Shown one piece after another: positions 17,187 to 30,202 of a DNA stretch of 64,000 bases. How positions within the stretch are numbered: the stretch's first letter is position 1; every line of letters starts with the position of its first letter. This stretch comes from an uncultured Flavobacteriaceae bacterium (GTDB lineage Bacteria > Bacteroidota > Bacteroidia > Flavobacteriales > Flavobacteriaceae): the NCBI GenBank assembly GCA_947500585.1, contig CANMSN010000005.1:62001-126000 (forward strand), given 5' to 3'. A model generated the notes under the pieces. The model was not told the DNA's origin. It saw only the letters and a program-made list of their open reading frames with translations, and did not search any database. The position numbers and the translations under genes are program-made.

Positions 17187-17851
17187 ATGAATAAAATAGG
17201 AGTCATATTCGATTTAGACGGTGTTATAGTAGATACGGCAAAATATCATTTTTTGGCATGGAAAAATCTTGCTGATGATTTAGGTTTCGAGTTTACTGAA
17301 GCGCACAATGAGTTACTTAAAGGTGTAAGTAGAGTGAGGTCTTTAGATATTTTGCTAGAAATAGGAAACATAACTATTTCCGATGCAGAAAAACAAAAGT
17401 TTCTAGTTAGTAAAAATGAGGAATACCTAAAGTATATAACAAAAATGGATGCAAAGGAAATTCTTCCTGGAGTTATAGAATTGCTTGATATTTTAGACGA
17501 TTTAAATATTAAATATGTATTGGGTTCGGCAAGTAAAAATGCACCATTAATTTTAAAACAAGTTAATCTTCTTGATAGGTTTTTAGGCATTGTTGACGGT
17601 AATAGTGTTTCAAAAGCAAAACCAGATCCCGAGGTGTTTTCAATAGGAGCCGATAAGCTAAATATCAAACCAGAAAACTGTATTGTTTTTGAAGATGCGA
17701 TTGCAGGCGTAGAAGCTGCAAATAAAGCAAACATGATTTCTGTTGGTATAGGAAACAAGGATACTTTAAGTAAAGCAAATTACAATTTTAACAATTTAAC
17801 AGAAATACCTGAAAATTTCTTCAGTGCATTTCTTTCAGAAAAGATTTATAG

Positions 17852-17855
<4 letters not shown>
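17187..17855 (+). CDS. pgmB: Beta-phosphoglucomutase
   Basis: This cytoplasmic HAD-superfamily enzyme converts beta-D-glucose-1-phosphate to glucose-6-phosphate. The 222-residue sequence shows the nucleophile motif IFDLDGVIVDT (Asp9, general acid Asp11), the substrate-binding cap motif GVSRVRSLDIL, the SASKN motif II, and the C-terminal VFEDAIAGVEAA with the metal-binding acids. The gene starts 2 bp after the transporter stop and overlaps the next gene by ATGA, so the product is made together with the phosphorylase that supplies its substrate. Confidence 0.95.
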
Positions 17856-22287
<4,432 letters not shown>

Positions 22288-22330
22288 ACCGTTTAGAATC
22301 TTATTTTTCAGTTAAAAATAATTGCTAAAA

Positions 22331-23512
22331 ATGAATATCAAGGGTTACATATTATTACTTTCAGTAGTAAGTTTTTCATGCATCTCTAAAAAGGAACAGG
22401 ATAATAATCTTATTTTAGGCGATGAGGTAGTAACTTTTATTGTACAAAAACTACCTGCTTCTCATAATTTTAATGACTCAATATATATTTCAGGTAATTT
22501 TGAAGGCTGGTCGGGTGGTAGAGATCAATTCAAACTAAAAAAAGAGAAGAAGCAATACATAATTACCATTCCCAAATATTTAGAGCATATAAATTACAAG
22601 TTTACAAAAGGAAATTGGGAAACTGTAGAGTGTAAATTAGATGGAAACCCAATAGAAAACAGAACGTATTCTTTTAAAAAATTGAAAGATACTGTTCTGA
22701 TAAGTATTGTTAATTGGAATCCTAAAAAACAGCAGAACAAAATTTCTACTGCTGCAGAAAATGTACATGTTTTTGCTGAAAATTTTCAAATGCCTCAGCT
22801 AAAACGTAAACGAAAAATTAGCGTTTATTTACCACCAAATTACAATACCTCAGAAAAAGATTATCCAGTGTTATACATGCAGGATGGTCAAAATGTGTTT
22901 GATGTTTCAACATCTTATACTGGTGAATGGGAAGTTGATGAAACCTTAAATAAAGTATTTAAAGAAACTGGTTTTGGGCTTATTGTAGTAGCAATAGATC
23001 ATGGAACCGATAAACGATTAAATGAATATTCCCCCTGGGATCATATAAAATACGGTAAGGGAGAAGGTAAGCTTTATTTAGATTTTTTGGTTAATACGCT
23101 AAAACCAGAAATAGACAAAACTTTTAGAACAAAACCAGATAATAAAAACACAGCAATTATCGGGTCGTCTTTAGGTGGGTTATTTGCGCACTATGCAACA
23201 TTTGAAAAACCAGATATTTTTGGAAAGGCTGGAGTGTTTTCACCTTCTTTCAGGTATAATGAATCGGTTTATGAGTTCACAGCCAAGAATTGCAATTTAA
23301 ACGAAAGCCGATTGTATTATTTGGTTGGCGAAAAAGAAGGCGATACTATGGTAAAGTCTATGAATGATATGGTGAGTTTAATTAAAAACGGTGGTATTTC
23401 AGAGTATAATATTTTTAGCAAAGTTGTACCTCACGGAACGCACAGCGAATCATTTTGGAAAACAGAATTTGAAGGAGCAATAAGGTGGTTGTTTAATGTA
23501 GACAATCAGTAA
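22331..23512 (+). CDS. Lipoprotein esterase (PF00756-like) with N-terminal starch-binding-like domain
   Basis: The lipobox is VSFSC. Residues about 30-125 (DSIYISGNFEGWSGGRDQFKLKK) resemble a CBM20/CBM48 beta-sandwich. Residues 135-390 form an alpha/beta-hydrolase of the esterase D/enterochelin esterase-like family, with the elbow GSSLGG and a late His in VPHGTHSESFW. The substrate is unknown; it may remove acyl groups from modified starch or act on a maltodextrin ester. I start at the ATG at 22331 (MNIKGY) rather than an in-frame TTG at 22322, because the signal peptide follows directly. It lies between GH97 and GH13 genes, so a role in alpha-glucan use is likely. Confidence 0.8.
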   Translation: MNIKGYILLLSVVSFSCISKKEQDNNLILGDEVVTFIVQKLPASHNFNDSIYISGNFEGWSGGRDQFKLKKEKKQYIITIPKYLEHINYKFTKGNWETVECKLDGNPIENRTYSFKKLKDTVLISIVNWNPKKQQNKISTAAENVHVFAENFQMPQLKRKRKISVYLPPNYNTSEKDYPVLYMQDGQNVFDVSTSYTGEWEVDETLNKVFKETGFGLIVVAIDHGTDKRLNEYSPWDHIKYGKGEGKLYLDFLVNTLKPEIDKTFRTKPDNKNTAIIGSSLGGLFAHYATFEKPDIFGKAGVFSPSFRYNESVYEFTAKNCNLNESRLYYLVGEKEGDTMVKSMNDMVSLIKNGGISEYNIFSKVVPHGTHSESFWKTEFEGAIRWLFNVDNQ

Positions 23513-23522
23513 AATCAAAAAA

Positions 23523-25400
23523 ATGAAATTAATAAACTATGTAATTCTATTAATAGTTGTTTTAGCATTGAGTTGTAAGAAAGAGAAGAGCGCAATAAAT
23601 AATTTACCCAATAAAACGGAAACCAAGAAGCAAAAACAAGTTGTCTATCAAGTATTCACTCGTTTATTTGGAAACACAAATACCACCAACAAACCATGGG
23701 GAACCATAGAAGAAAATGGAGTTGGTAAGTTTAACGATTTTACAAAAAAAGCATTAGAAGAAATAAAGAATTTAGGAGTTACGCACATTTGGTATACGGG
23801 TGTTCCGCATCACAATATAATTGGGGATTATACTAAATATGGAATTTCTAATGATGATCCCGATGTGGTGAAAGGACGCGCTGGTTCACCATACGCAGTT
23901 AAAGATTATTACAATGTAAACCCAGATTTGGCAGTAAATGTTGAAAATAGGCTGAAAGAATTTCAAGACCTAATAAATCGCACGCATCAAGCTGGATTAA
24001 AGGTGATTATTGATATTGTACCAAACCACGTAGCACGAAATTATAAAAGTATTTCAAAACCAGATGTCGTTAGAGATTTTGGAGAAGATGATGATACATC
24101 TGTGGTTTATAATGTAAATAATAACTTTTATTATAACCCAAAAGAAACGTTTAAAGTGCCAGTTTGGAAAAACGGCTACACACCTCTAGGAGATGAAAAA
24201 CACCCTTTAGAAGACGATGTGTTTCCTGAAACACCCGCAAAATGGACAGGTAATGGCTCAAGATTATCGCAACCTAACATGAATGATTGGTACGAAACCG
24301 TGAAAGTTAATTATGGGATTTCTCCCGAAGGGAAAAAGGATTTTAACGAATTGCCAGAGGGTTTCGAAAATGAAAATTATATAAAACACTTTAATTTTTG
24401 GAAAGATAAAACTGTTCCTAATTCATGGATAAAGTTCAGAGATATCGCTTTGTATTGGATAAACTTGGGCGTTGATGGTTTTCGATATGATATGGCAGAA
24501 ATGGTACCCGTGGAGTTTTGGAGTTATATGAATTCTAGTATCAAAATGAAAAACCCAGAAGCCTTTTTATTAGCTGAGGTTTATAATCCTGTACTTTATA
24601 AAGATTATATAAAGAAAGGAAAAATGGATTATTTGTATGATAAAGTTCAGTTATATGATACTCTAAAAAACGTTATTCAGGGTCATGGAAAAACAGATAA
24701 TATTCCTCCAATTTTTCAAGAATTAAAAGGAATTGAGCACCACATGTTGCATTTTTTAGAAAACCATGATGAACAACGTTTAGCAAGTCCTGAATTTGCA
24801 GGAAATGCAGAAAAAGGTAAACCTGCAATGGTGGTTTCAGCAACATCAACTACATCGCCAACTATGATTTATTTCGGACAAGAAGTCGGTGAAGATGGAA
24901 GCGAAGAAACGGGTTTTGGTAATCCTTCCAGAACATCAATATTTGATTATGTTGGTGTACCTGCGCATCAACGTTGGGTTAATCATAAACGGTTTGATGG
25001 TGGCCAATTAACAGAAAGTGAAAAACAGCTAAGAGACTTTTACAAGCGGTTGCTTAATTTCACTATTTCTAGCTCAGCTTTAATGGGTAATTATCAAGAC
25101 CTTCATTTGTATAATAGGACAAATACAGAAAATTATAACGAAAAACTATTATCTTTTATGCGTTGGGATGAAGCTGAAAAGGTAATTATAGTCTCAAATT
25201 TTGATGCTGAAAACGGTTATCATTTCAATTTAAAAATCCCTGAAGCTCTTATAAAATTATGGGATTTAAAATCTACAAAATATCAACTCAAAGATCAGTT
25301 ATATAATCAGTTTAAAACAGATTTAGTCATTAAAAATGATGTTGGTTATATAGATGTAAAATTAAAACCTCTAGAGTCTCTTATATTAAAAATTCAATAA
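23523..25400 (+). CDS. GH13 alpha-amylase family lipoprotein
   Basis: 625 residues with the lipobox LALSC (Cys18). GH13 regions: DIVPNHV (164-170), GFRYDM with nucleophile Asp323, LLAEVY with acid/base Glu352, and ENHDEQR with Asp416. There is a long insert (about 175-300) between regions I and II. A C-terminal beta domain follows the barrel. It is probably anchored in the outer membrane or periplasm and acts on alpha-1,4-glucans. It lies 10 bp after the esterase and 1 bp before the next GH13 gene. The exact GH13 subfamily and product pattern cannot be judged from sequence reading alone. Confidence 0.9.
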   Translation: MKLINYVILLIVVLALSCKKEKSAINNLPNKTETKKQKQVVYQVFTRLFGNTNTTNKPWGTIEENGVGKFNDFTKKALEEIKNLGVTHIWYTGVPHHNIIGDYTKYGISNDDPDVVKGRAGSPYAVKDYYNVNPDLAVNVENRLKEFQDLINRTHQAGLKVIIDIVPNHVARNYKSISKPDVVRDFGEDDDTSVVYNVNNNFYYNPKETFKVPVWKNGYTPLGDEKHPLEDDVFPETPAKWTGNGSRLSQPNMNDWYETVKVNYGISPEGKKDFNELPEGFENENYIKHFNFWKDKTVPNSWIKFRDIALYWINLGVDGFRYDMAEMVPVEFWSYMNSSIKMKNPEAFLLAEVYNPVLYKDYIKKGKMDYLYDKVQLYDTLKNVIQGHGKTDNIPPIFQELKGIEHHMLHFLENHDEQRLASPEFAGNAEKGKPAMVVSATSTTSPTMIYFGQEVGEDGSEETGFGNPSRTSIFDYVGVPAHQRWVNHKRFDGGQLTESEKQLRDFYKRLLNFTISSSALMGNYQDLHLYNRTNTENYNEKLLSFMRWDEAEKVIIVSNFDAENGYHFNLKIPEALIKLWDLKSTKYQLKDQLYNQFKTDLVIKNDVGYIDVKLKPLESLILKIQ

Positions 25401-25401
25401 C

Positions 25402-27060
25402 ATGAAGTCTTTTTTAACCCTTTTATTAGCTTTAATTTCTGTGAGTTGTGTTCAAAAGAACAAGACAGATTTAAATATTGAAAAAACAAAACCGCCTTTT
25501 GTTTGGGAAGCGGCGAATGTATATTTTTTATTGACAGACCGATTTAATAATGGAGATAAATCAAACGATATTAATTTTAATAGAACGGAAAAAACTGGTA
25601 AACTTAGAGGTTTTGAAGGAGGAGATATAAAAGGAGTTACTCAAAAAGTAAAGGAAGGTTATTTTACAGATCTGGGAATTAATGCCATTTGGATGACACC
25701 CATCGTGGAGCAAATACATGGCGGAACAAATGAAGGTACAGGTTTAAGTTATGGATTTCATGGGTATTGGACAAGGGATTGGACGAATTTAGATCCTAAT
25801 TTCGGAACTAAAGAAGATTTGCATGAGTTAATAGATGAGGCTCATAAAAGAGGTATTAGAATTCTACTTGATGCAGTAATAAATCATACAGGGCCTGTAA
25901 CAGACAAAGACCCCGTTTGGCCATCTGACTGGGTAAGAACCGAACCTCAATGCGATTATAAATCTTATGAAACTACCACAACATGTACTTTAGTTAAAAA
26001 CCTGCCAGATATTAGAACTGAAAGTAATGAAGCCGTAAGTTTACCACAACAATTAGTTGATAAATGGAAACAAGAAGGGCGATACGAAAAAGAATTAGCC
26101 GAATTAAATGAGTTTTTTAAAAGAACTGGCTACCCAAAAGCACCACGTTTTTATATTATAAAATGGTTAACCGATTATATTACCGAATTTGGAATTGATG
26201 GCTATAGAGTTGACACTGTAAAACATACCGAAGAATACGTTTGGCAAGAATTTAAAAAAGAATGTGATTACGCTTTCGCTGAATATAAAAAAAATAACCC
26301 TGAAAAGGTTTTAGATGATAACCAGTTCTATTTAGTGGGAGAAGTTTATAATTATGGAATTTCAGCAGCCAAGGCATTTGATTTTGGAGATAAAAAAGTA
26401 AACTACTTTGATAATGCTTTTAACTCACTAATTAATTTTGAAACAAAATGGAATGCAGCTCAAATGCCAATGGAGGAAATGTTTAAAAAATATTCAAATC
26501 TTTTAGAGGATGATTTAAAAGGTTTTGGAGTTTTAAACTATTTGAGTTCTCATGACGACGGACAGCCTTTTGACCCTAATCGTGAAAAACCTTTTGAAAC
26601 AGCAACAAAGCTATTACTTTGTCCAGGAGCGTCCCAAGTTTATTATGGCGATGAATCAGCACGCTCTTTGGTAATTGAAGGAACTGTTGGGGATGCTACT
26701 TTACGTTCTTTTATGAATTGGGAAGTCGTTCAAAATGACTCTAGAACAAAAGAAATTTTAAATCACTGGCAAAAGTTAGGTCAGTTTAGAGCAAACCATC
26801 CAGCAATTGGAGCAGGTATTCATCAAATGATAACACAAAAACCTTATGTATTTTATAGGAGCTATAAAAAAGAAGATTTCAATGATATTGTTGTTATTGG
26901 GCTAGACCTTCCAAAGGGTGAAAAAACTTTAGATGTTTCAAAAGTGTTTAATGATGGAGACCTGCTTTTTGACAGCTACTCAAATCAAAAAATCAAGGTT
27001 AAAAAAGGAGTAATAAAAGTGGATTCAGACTATAATGTTGTGCTTATTGAGAAAGAATAA
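25402..27060 (+). CDS. GH13 alpha-amylase family lipoprotein (SusG/cyclomaltodextrinase-like)
   Basis: 552 residues with the lipobox ISVSC (Cys16). GH13 regions: LLDAVINHTG (156-164), GYRVDTVKHTEE with Asp271, VGEVYNYG with Glu314, and SSHDDGQP with Asp385. The early motif VYFLLTDRFNNGD and a DGYR[VL]D region II are common to secreted Bacteroidetes amylases such as SusG. It is the last gene of the operon; the 110 bp that follow contain no clear terminator before the next regulator gene. Confidence 0.9.
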   Translation: MKSFLTLLLALISVSCVQKNKTDLNIEKTKPPFVWEAANVYFLLTDRFNNGDKSNDINFNRTEKTGKLRGFEGGDIKGVTQKVKEGYFTDLGINAIWMTPIVEQIHGGTNEGTGLSYGFHGYWTRDWTNLDPNFGTKEDLHELIDEAHKRGIRILLDAVINHTGPVTDKDPVWPSDWVRTEPQCDYKSYETTTTCTLVKNLPDIRTESNEAVSLPQQLVDKWKQEGRYEKELAELNEFFKRTGYPKAPRFYIIKWLTDYITEFGIDGYRVDTVKHTEEYVWQEFKKECDYAFAEYKKNNPEKVLDDNQFYLVGEVYNYGISAAKAFDFGDKKVNYFDNAFNSLINFETKWNAAQMPMEEMFKKYSNLLEDDLKGFGVLNYLSSHDDGQPFDPNREKPFETATKLLLCPGASQVYYGDESARSLVIEGTVGDATLRSFMNWEVVQNDSRTKEILNHWQKLGQFRANHPAIGAGIHQMITQKPYVFYRSYKKEDFNDIVVIGLDLPKGEKTLDVSKVFNDGDLLFDSYSNQKIKVKKGVIKVDSDYNVVLIEKE

Positions 27061-27170
27061 TGCAATAAAAAAACACCTTCTAAACAATACAAAAACCATA
27101 CAAAATATAAAATAAGTGCTATGTTTAGTGTATTTTCAGTACCTTAGTAACTGAACATTTATTTTTTTAA

Positions 27171-29984
27171 ATGAAAAACAGCATTTGTGTTATTAGCTTA
27201 TTGTGTTTTTTTCTTGTTAAGTTAGTAAGCTCACAAGAACGACCTCCTATCGAAATTTATTCACCTGAAGATTATGGAGCAGATAACCAAAATTGGTCTA
27301 TTTCCCAATCTAAAGAAAAATTTATTTATGTAGCAAACAATAAAGGGCTACTTGAATTCAATGGCGAGAAATGGCAGCTATACGATTCTCCAAACGGGAA
27401 AATGCGATCTGTTAATGTAATAGATGATTTAATATACACAGGGTCTTACAGAGAGTTTGGATATTGGAAAAAAAACAAGCTTGGAGTTTTAGTTTACACC
27501 TCATTGTCCAAAAAACTTGAAATTGAATTCTTAGAAGACGAAGAATTTTGGAGCATTATTAAAGTTGATGAGTATATTCTTTTCCAATCCCTTAAACGTA
27601 TTTACATATATAATCAATCAGATAAAACTTATTCTGTAATTAATTCTGAAACCCAAATCCATAAAATATTTATGGTTAAAGAGAGTATCTATTTTCAGAA
27701 ATTAAAAGAAGGTATTTACAAAATTGAAAATGGCAAGTCTGAATTAATTTCTGATGACGAAATCATTAAGAATAATAAGCTAGTTAATGTTTTTAAATAT
27801 AAAGACAAACTTTTAATAGAAACAGAAGATAGTGGCTTTTTTGTGTTGGATAGTATCGGTTTATCCCCATGGGATGTTCCAGCTAATAAAATGCTTTCAA
27901 ATATTAGTGTTTACCGAAGTGTTCAGTTAAAAGACAATAGCTTCATAATTGGCACGAGATCTAATGGTATTTTACATGTAAGTTTTGAAGGTGAAGTTGA
28001 CTATTCTATAGATTTTTCTAAAGGCTTAAGCAATAACACCATACATTATATTTTTGAAGATTCAGAAGATAATATTTGGTTAGCTTTAGAGAACGGGATT
28101 AACTGTATAAACGTTGAGTCGCCATTTCAAATTTATAATGATAAAGAAGGTAAAATAGGGACCATTTATGCATCTATTTTATTTAATAATTATTTATATC
28201 TAGGAACAAATCAAGGGTTGTTTTATAAACCTTTAAATGGAGAAAATGAAAACGGATTTAAGTTCATTGAAGGAACAGAAGGTCCCGTTAGATGTTTAGT
28301 AGCTTATGATGATACCTTATTTTGTGGGCACGATGTTGGAACCTTCATCATAGATAAAGAGAAGGTAATAAACACAATTGAAATTTTAGGCACTTGGAAT
28401 ATTATACCTTTAAATAAAGATAAAAATTTACTTCTACTTGGGCATTATGATGGTTTAAGCGTACTTGAAAAAGCAAATAATACATGGAGGTTTAGAAATA
28501 AAATTAAAGGTTTTGATATTTCTAGTAAGTTTTTCGAAATCTATGACACCCATAATATTTTGGTAAGCCATGAATATAGAGGGGTATTTAAAATAAAAGT
28601 AAACAGCAATTTTACAAGTGCTGAAAAAGTTGAAAAAGATTCTACTGTAGAAAAAGGGCTGTATTCCAGTTTAGTTAAATACAATAATAATATATTCTAT
28701 AGCTATAGTGAAGGTATTTTTAAATACAATTTGTTGAATGATAAATTTCAAAAAGACACACTTTTAAGTCAGTTATTTAGAAAAGAAGAATACACTTCAG
28801 GTAAGTTAATTTCCGATACGGTTAATAACATACTTTGGAGTGTTTCAAAAAAGGATTTAAATTACTTATCGCCAGGTAAATTAAGTAACATTCCTAAGAT
28901 TAATAAGGTTTCTTTTTCCAAAGCCTTACCAAGAGGTTTAACAGGTTATGAAAACATATCGCACTTAAAGAACCAAGAATATTTAATAGGGGCTTCAACA
29001 GGATATTTAGTACTCGATTTAGATAAGGTTCGCGACAAATCATATAACATTTCTATAAACTCTATAACTATAGGCGATTTAGAACATGACATTATTAATC
29101 CAATAGACAAATCTGTTAATGGAGAATTTAAAAACAAAGAAAATACATTACAATTTAATTATAGCGTAGCAGAATTTGATAAATATTTAGATTCAGAGTA
29201 TCAATATCAACTAAACGGAATTTCATCACAATGGAGTAATTGGTCATCCAATTCAAGTGTGTTATTTAAAAACTTACCATTTGGCAACTACACCTTTAAG
29301 GTAAGGGCAAGAGTAGGTAATAAAATTTCCAATAATGTTGCTTCGTATAGTTTTTATATAGAAAGGCCCTGGTTTCTTTCAAATACTATGATTATAACTT
29401 ATGTAGCTTTAGTGCTGTTATTTTCGTTATTCATGCATAATATATATAAGCGTTACTACAGAAATCAACGTGAGAAAATGATGGAGAAAACCCTAAGGGA
29501 ATTAGAGCTTAAAGAATTAGAGAATAAACAACAGCTCATGCGTTTTAATAACGAAAAGTTAAGACAAGACATTGAAAATAAAAATAGAGAGTTAGGTATT
29601 TCTACAATGAGTTTAATTAAGAAAAACGAATTTTTAAATAGCATTAAAAAAGAGCTACAAAATAGTCCAGACAGTAAAAGTCTAAAGAGTGTTATTAAAA
29701 TAATAGACAGGAATCTTAATAATTCTGATGATTGGCATCTTTTTGAAGAAGCCTTTAATAATGCTGATAAAGATTTTCTGAAAAAGATAAAGAGCGAACA
29801 TCCATCATTAACATCTAACGATTTACGATTGTGTGCTTACCTTCGTTTAAATTTATCATCCAAAGAAATTGCACCACTACTAAACATATCTCCAAGAAGT
29901 GTAGAGGTTAAACGCTACAGGTTACGCAAAAAGATGAATTTAAAGCATGAATCAAGCTTATCAGACTATATTTTAGAGATGTAA
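27171..29984 (+). CDS. Membrane-anchored propeller/Y_Y_Y regulator with C-terminal LuxR-type HTH
   Basis: 937 residues. A signal peptide (1-22) is followed by a periplasmic beta-propeller region (about 30-630, for example ENIWLALENGINCINVE and HYIFEDS), a Y_Y_Y domain (about 640-730), one membrane helix (735-760), a cytoplasmic coiled coil (about 765-825) and a C-terminal HTH (878-937: DLRLCAYLRLNLSSKEIAPLLNISPRSVEVKRYRLRKKM). There is no histidine kinase or receiver, so the signal would pass straight from the periplasm to DNA. It precedes the beta-glucan SusC gene by 218 bp in the same orientation and is the best candidate for controlling that locus. It is also compatible with regulating the upstream maltose operon. 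Confidence 0.9.
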   Translation: MKNSICVISLLCFFLVKLVSSQERPPIEIYSPEDYGADNQNWSISQSKEKFIYVANNKGLLEFNGEKWQLYDSPNGKMRSVNVIDDLIYTGSYREFGYWKKNKLGVLVYTSLSKKLEIEFLEDEEFWSIIKVDEYILFQSLKRIYIYNQSDKTYSVINSETQIHKIFMVKESIYFQKLKEGIYKIENGKSELISDDEIIKNNKLVNVFKYKDKLLIETEDSGFFVLDSIGLSPWDVPANKMLSNISVYRSVQLKDNSFIIGTRSNGILHVSFEGEVDYSIDFSKGLSNNTIHYIFEDSEDNIWLALENGINCINVESPFQIYNDKEGKIGTIYASILFNNYLYLGTNQGLFYKPLNGENENGFKFIEGTEGPVRCLVAYDDTLFCGHDVGTFIIDKEKVINTIEILGTWNIIPLNKDKNLLLLGHYDGLSVLEKANNTWRFRNKIKGFDISSKFFEIYDTHNILVSHEYRGVFKIKVNSNFTSAEKVEKDSTVEKGLYSSLVKYNNNIFYSYSEGIFKYNLLNDKFQKDTLLSQLFRKEEYTSGKLISDTVNNILWSVSKKDLNYLSPGKLSNIPKINKVSFSKALPRGLTGYENISHLKNQEYLIGASTGYLVLDLDKVRDKSYNISINSITIGDLEHDIINPIDKSVNGEFKNKENTLQFNYSVAEFDKYLDSEYQYQLNGISSQWSNWSSNSSVLFKNLPFGNYTFKVRARVGNKISNNVASYSFYIERPWFLSNTMIITYVALVLLFSLFMHNIYKRYYRNQREKMMEKTLRELELKELENKQQLMRFNNEKLRQDIENKNRELGISTMSLIKKNEFLNSIKKELQNSPDSKSLKSVIKIIDRNLNNSDDWHLFEEAFNNADKDFLKKIKSEHPSLTSNDLRLCAYLRLNLSSKEIAPLLNISPRSVEVKRYRLRKKMNLKHESSLSDYILEM

Positions 29985-30007
29985 ATCCTTAACAACCGTA
30001 TTTTTTA

Positions 30008-30161
30008 CCTATACAACAGCACAACATTTTAGTTTTTTATAAAAACAGCATAATACGTTATTCTTAGTAATAATGGTAATTTTTAAGGCTTTGATAAAAA
30101 AACACCGCTTTTTTTATTGTGTATATTTTTTGTTGAGGTTTAAAATTATAATTCCTCAACA
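30008..30161 (+). promoter_or_regulatory. Shared control module, copy 1 (upstream of beta-glucan SusC)
   Basis: Box 1 is CCTATACAAC (30008-30017) plus CACAACATT (30020-30028). Box 2 begins at 30118 with TGTGTATATTTTTTGTTGAG. Both boxes recur upstream of the gene at 38262, and box 2 plus the CACAACATT part recur upstream of the gene at 55985. Here box 2 also forms a dyad, TGTTGAGG (30131-30138) with CCTCAACA (30154-30161). Confidence 0.7.
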
Positions 30162-30202
30162 CATCATATTAGTTTTATACAAACTCAAAAAACTAAACAA
30201 AT

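Noticed and set aside
17246-17758. Open frame of 170 codons on the minus strand
   Set aside because: It is antisense to pgmB, whose motifs are complete; it is explained as a shadow frame.
27061-27170. A copy of the shared control module upstream of the regulator gene
   Set aside because: The gap contains AT-rich sequence and a weak CTAAACA/TGTTTAG pairing, but neither box of the module is present.
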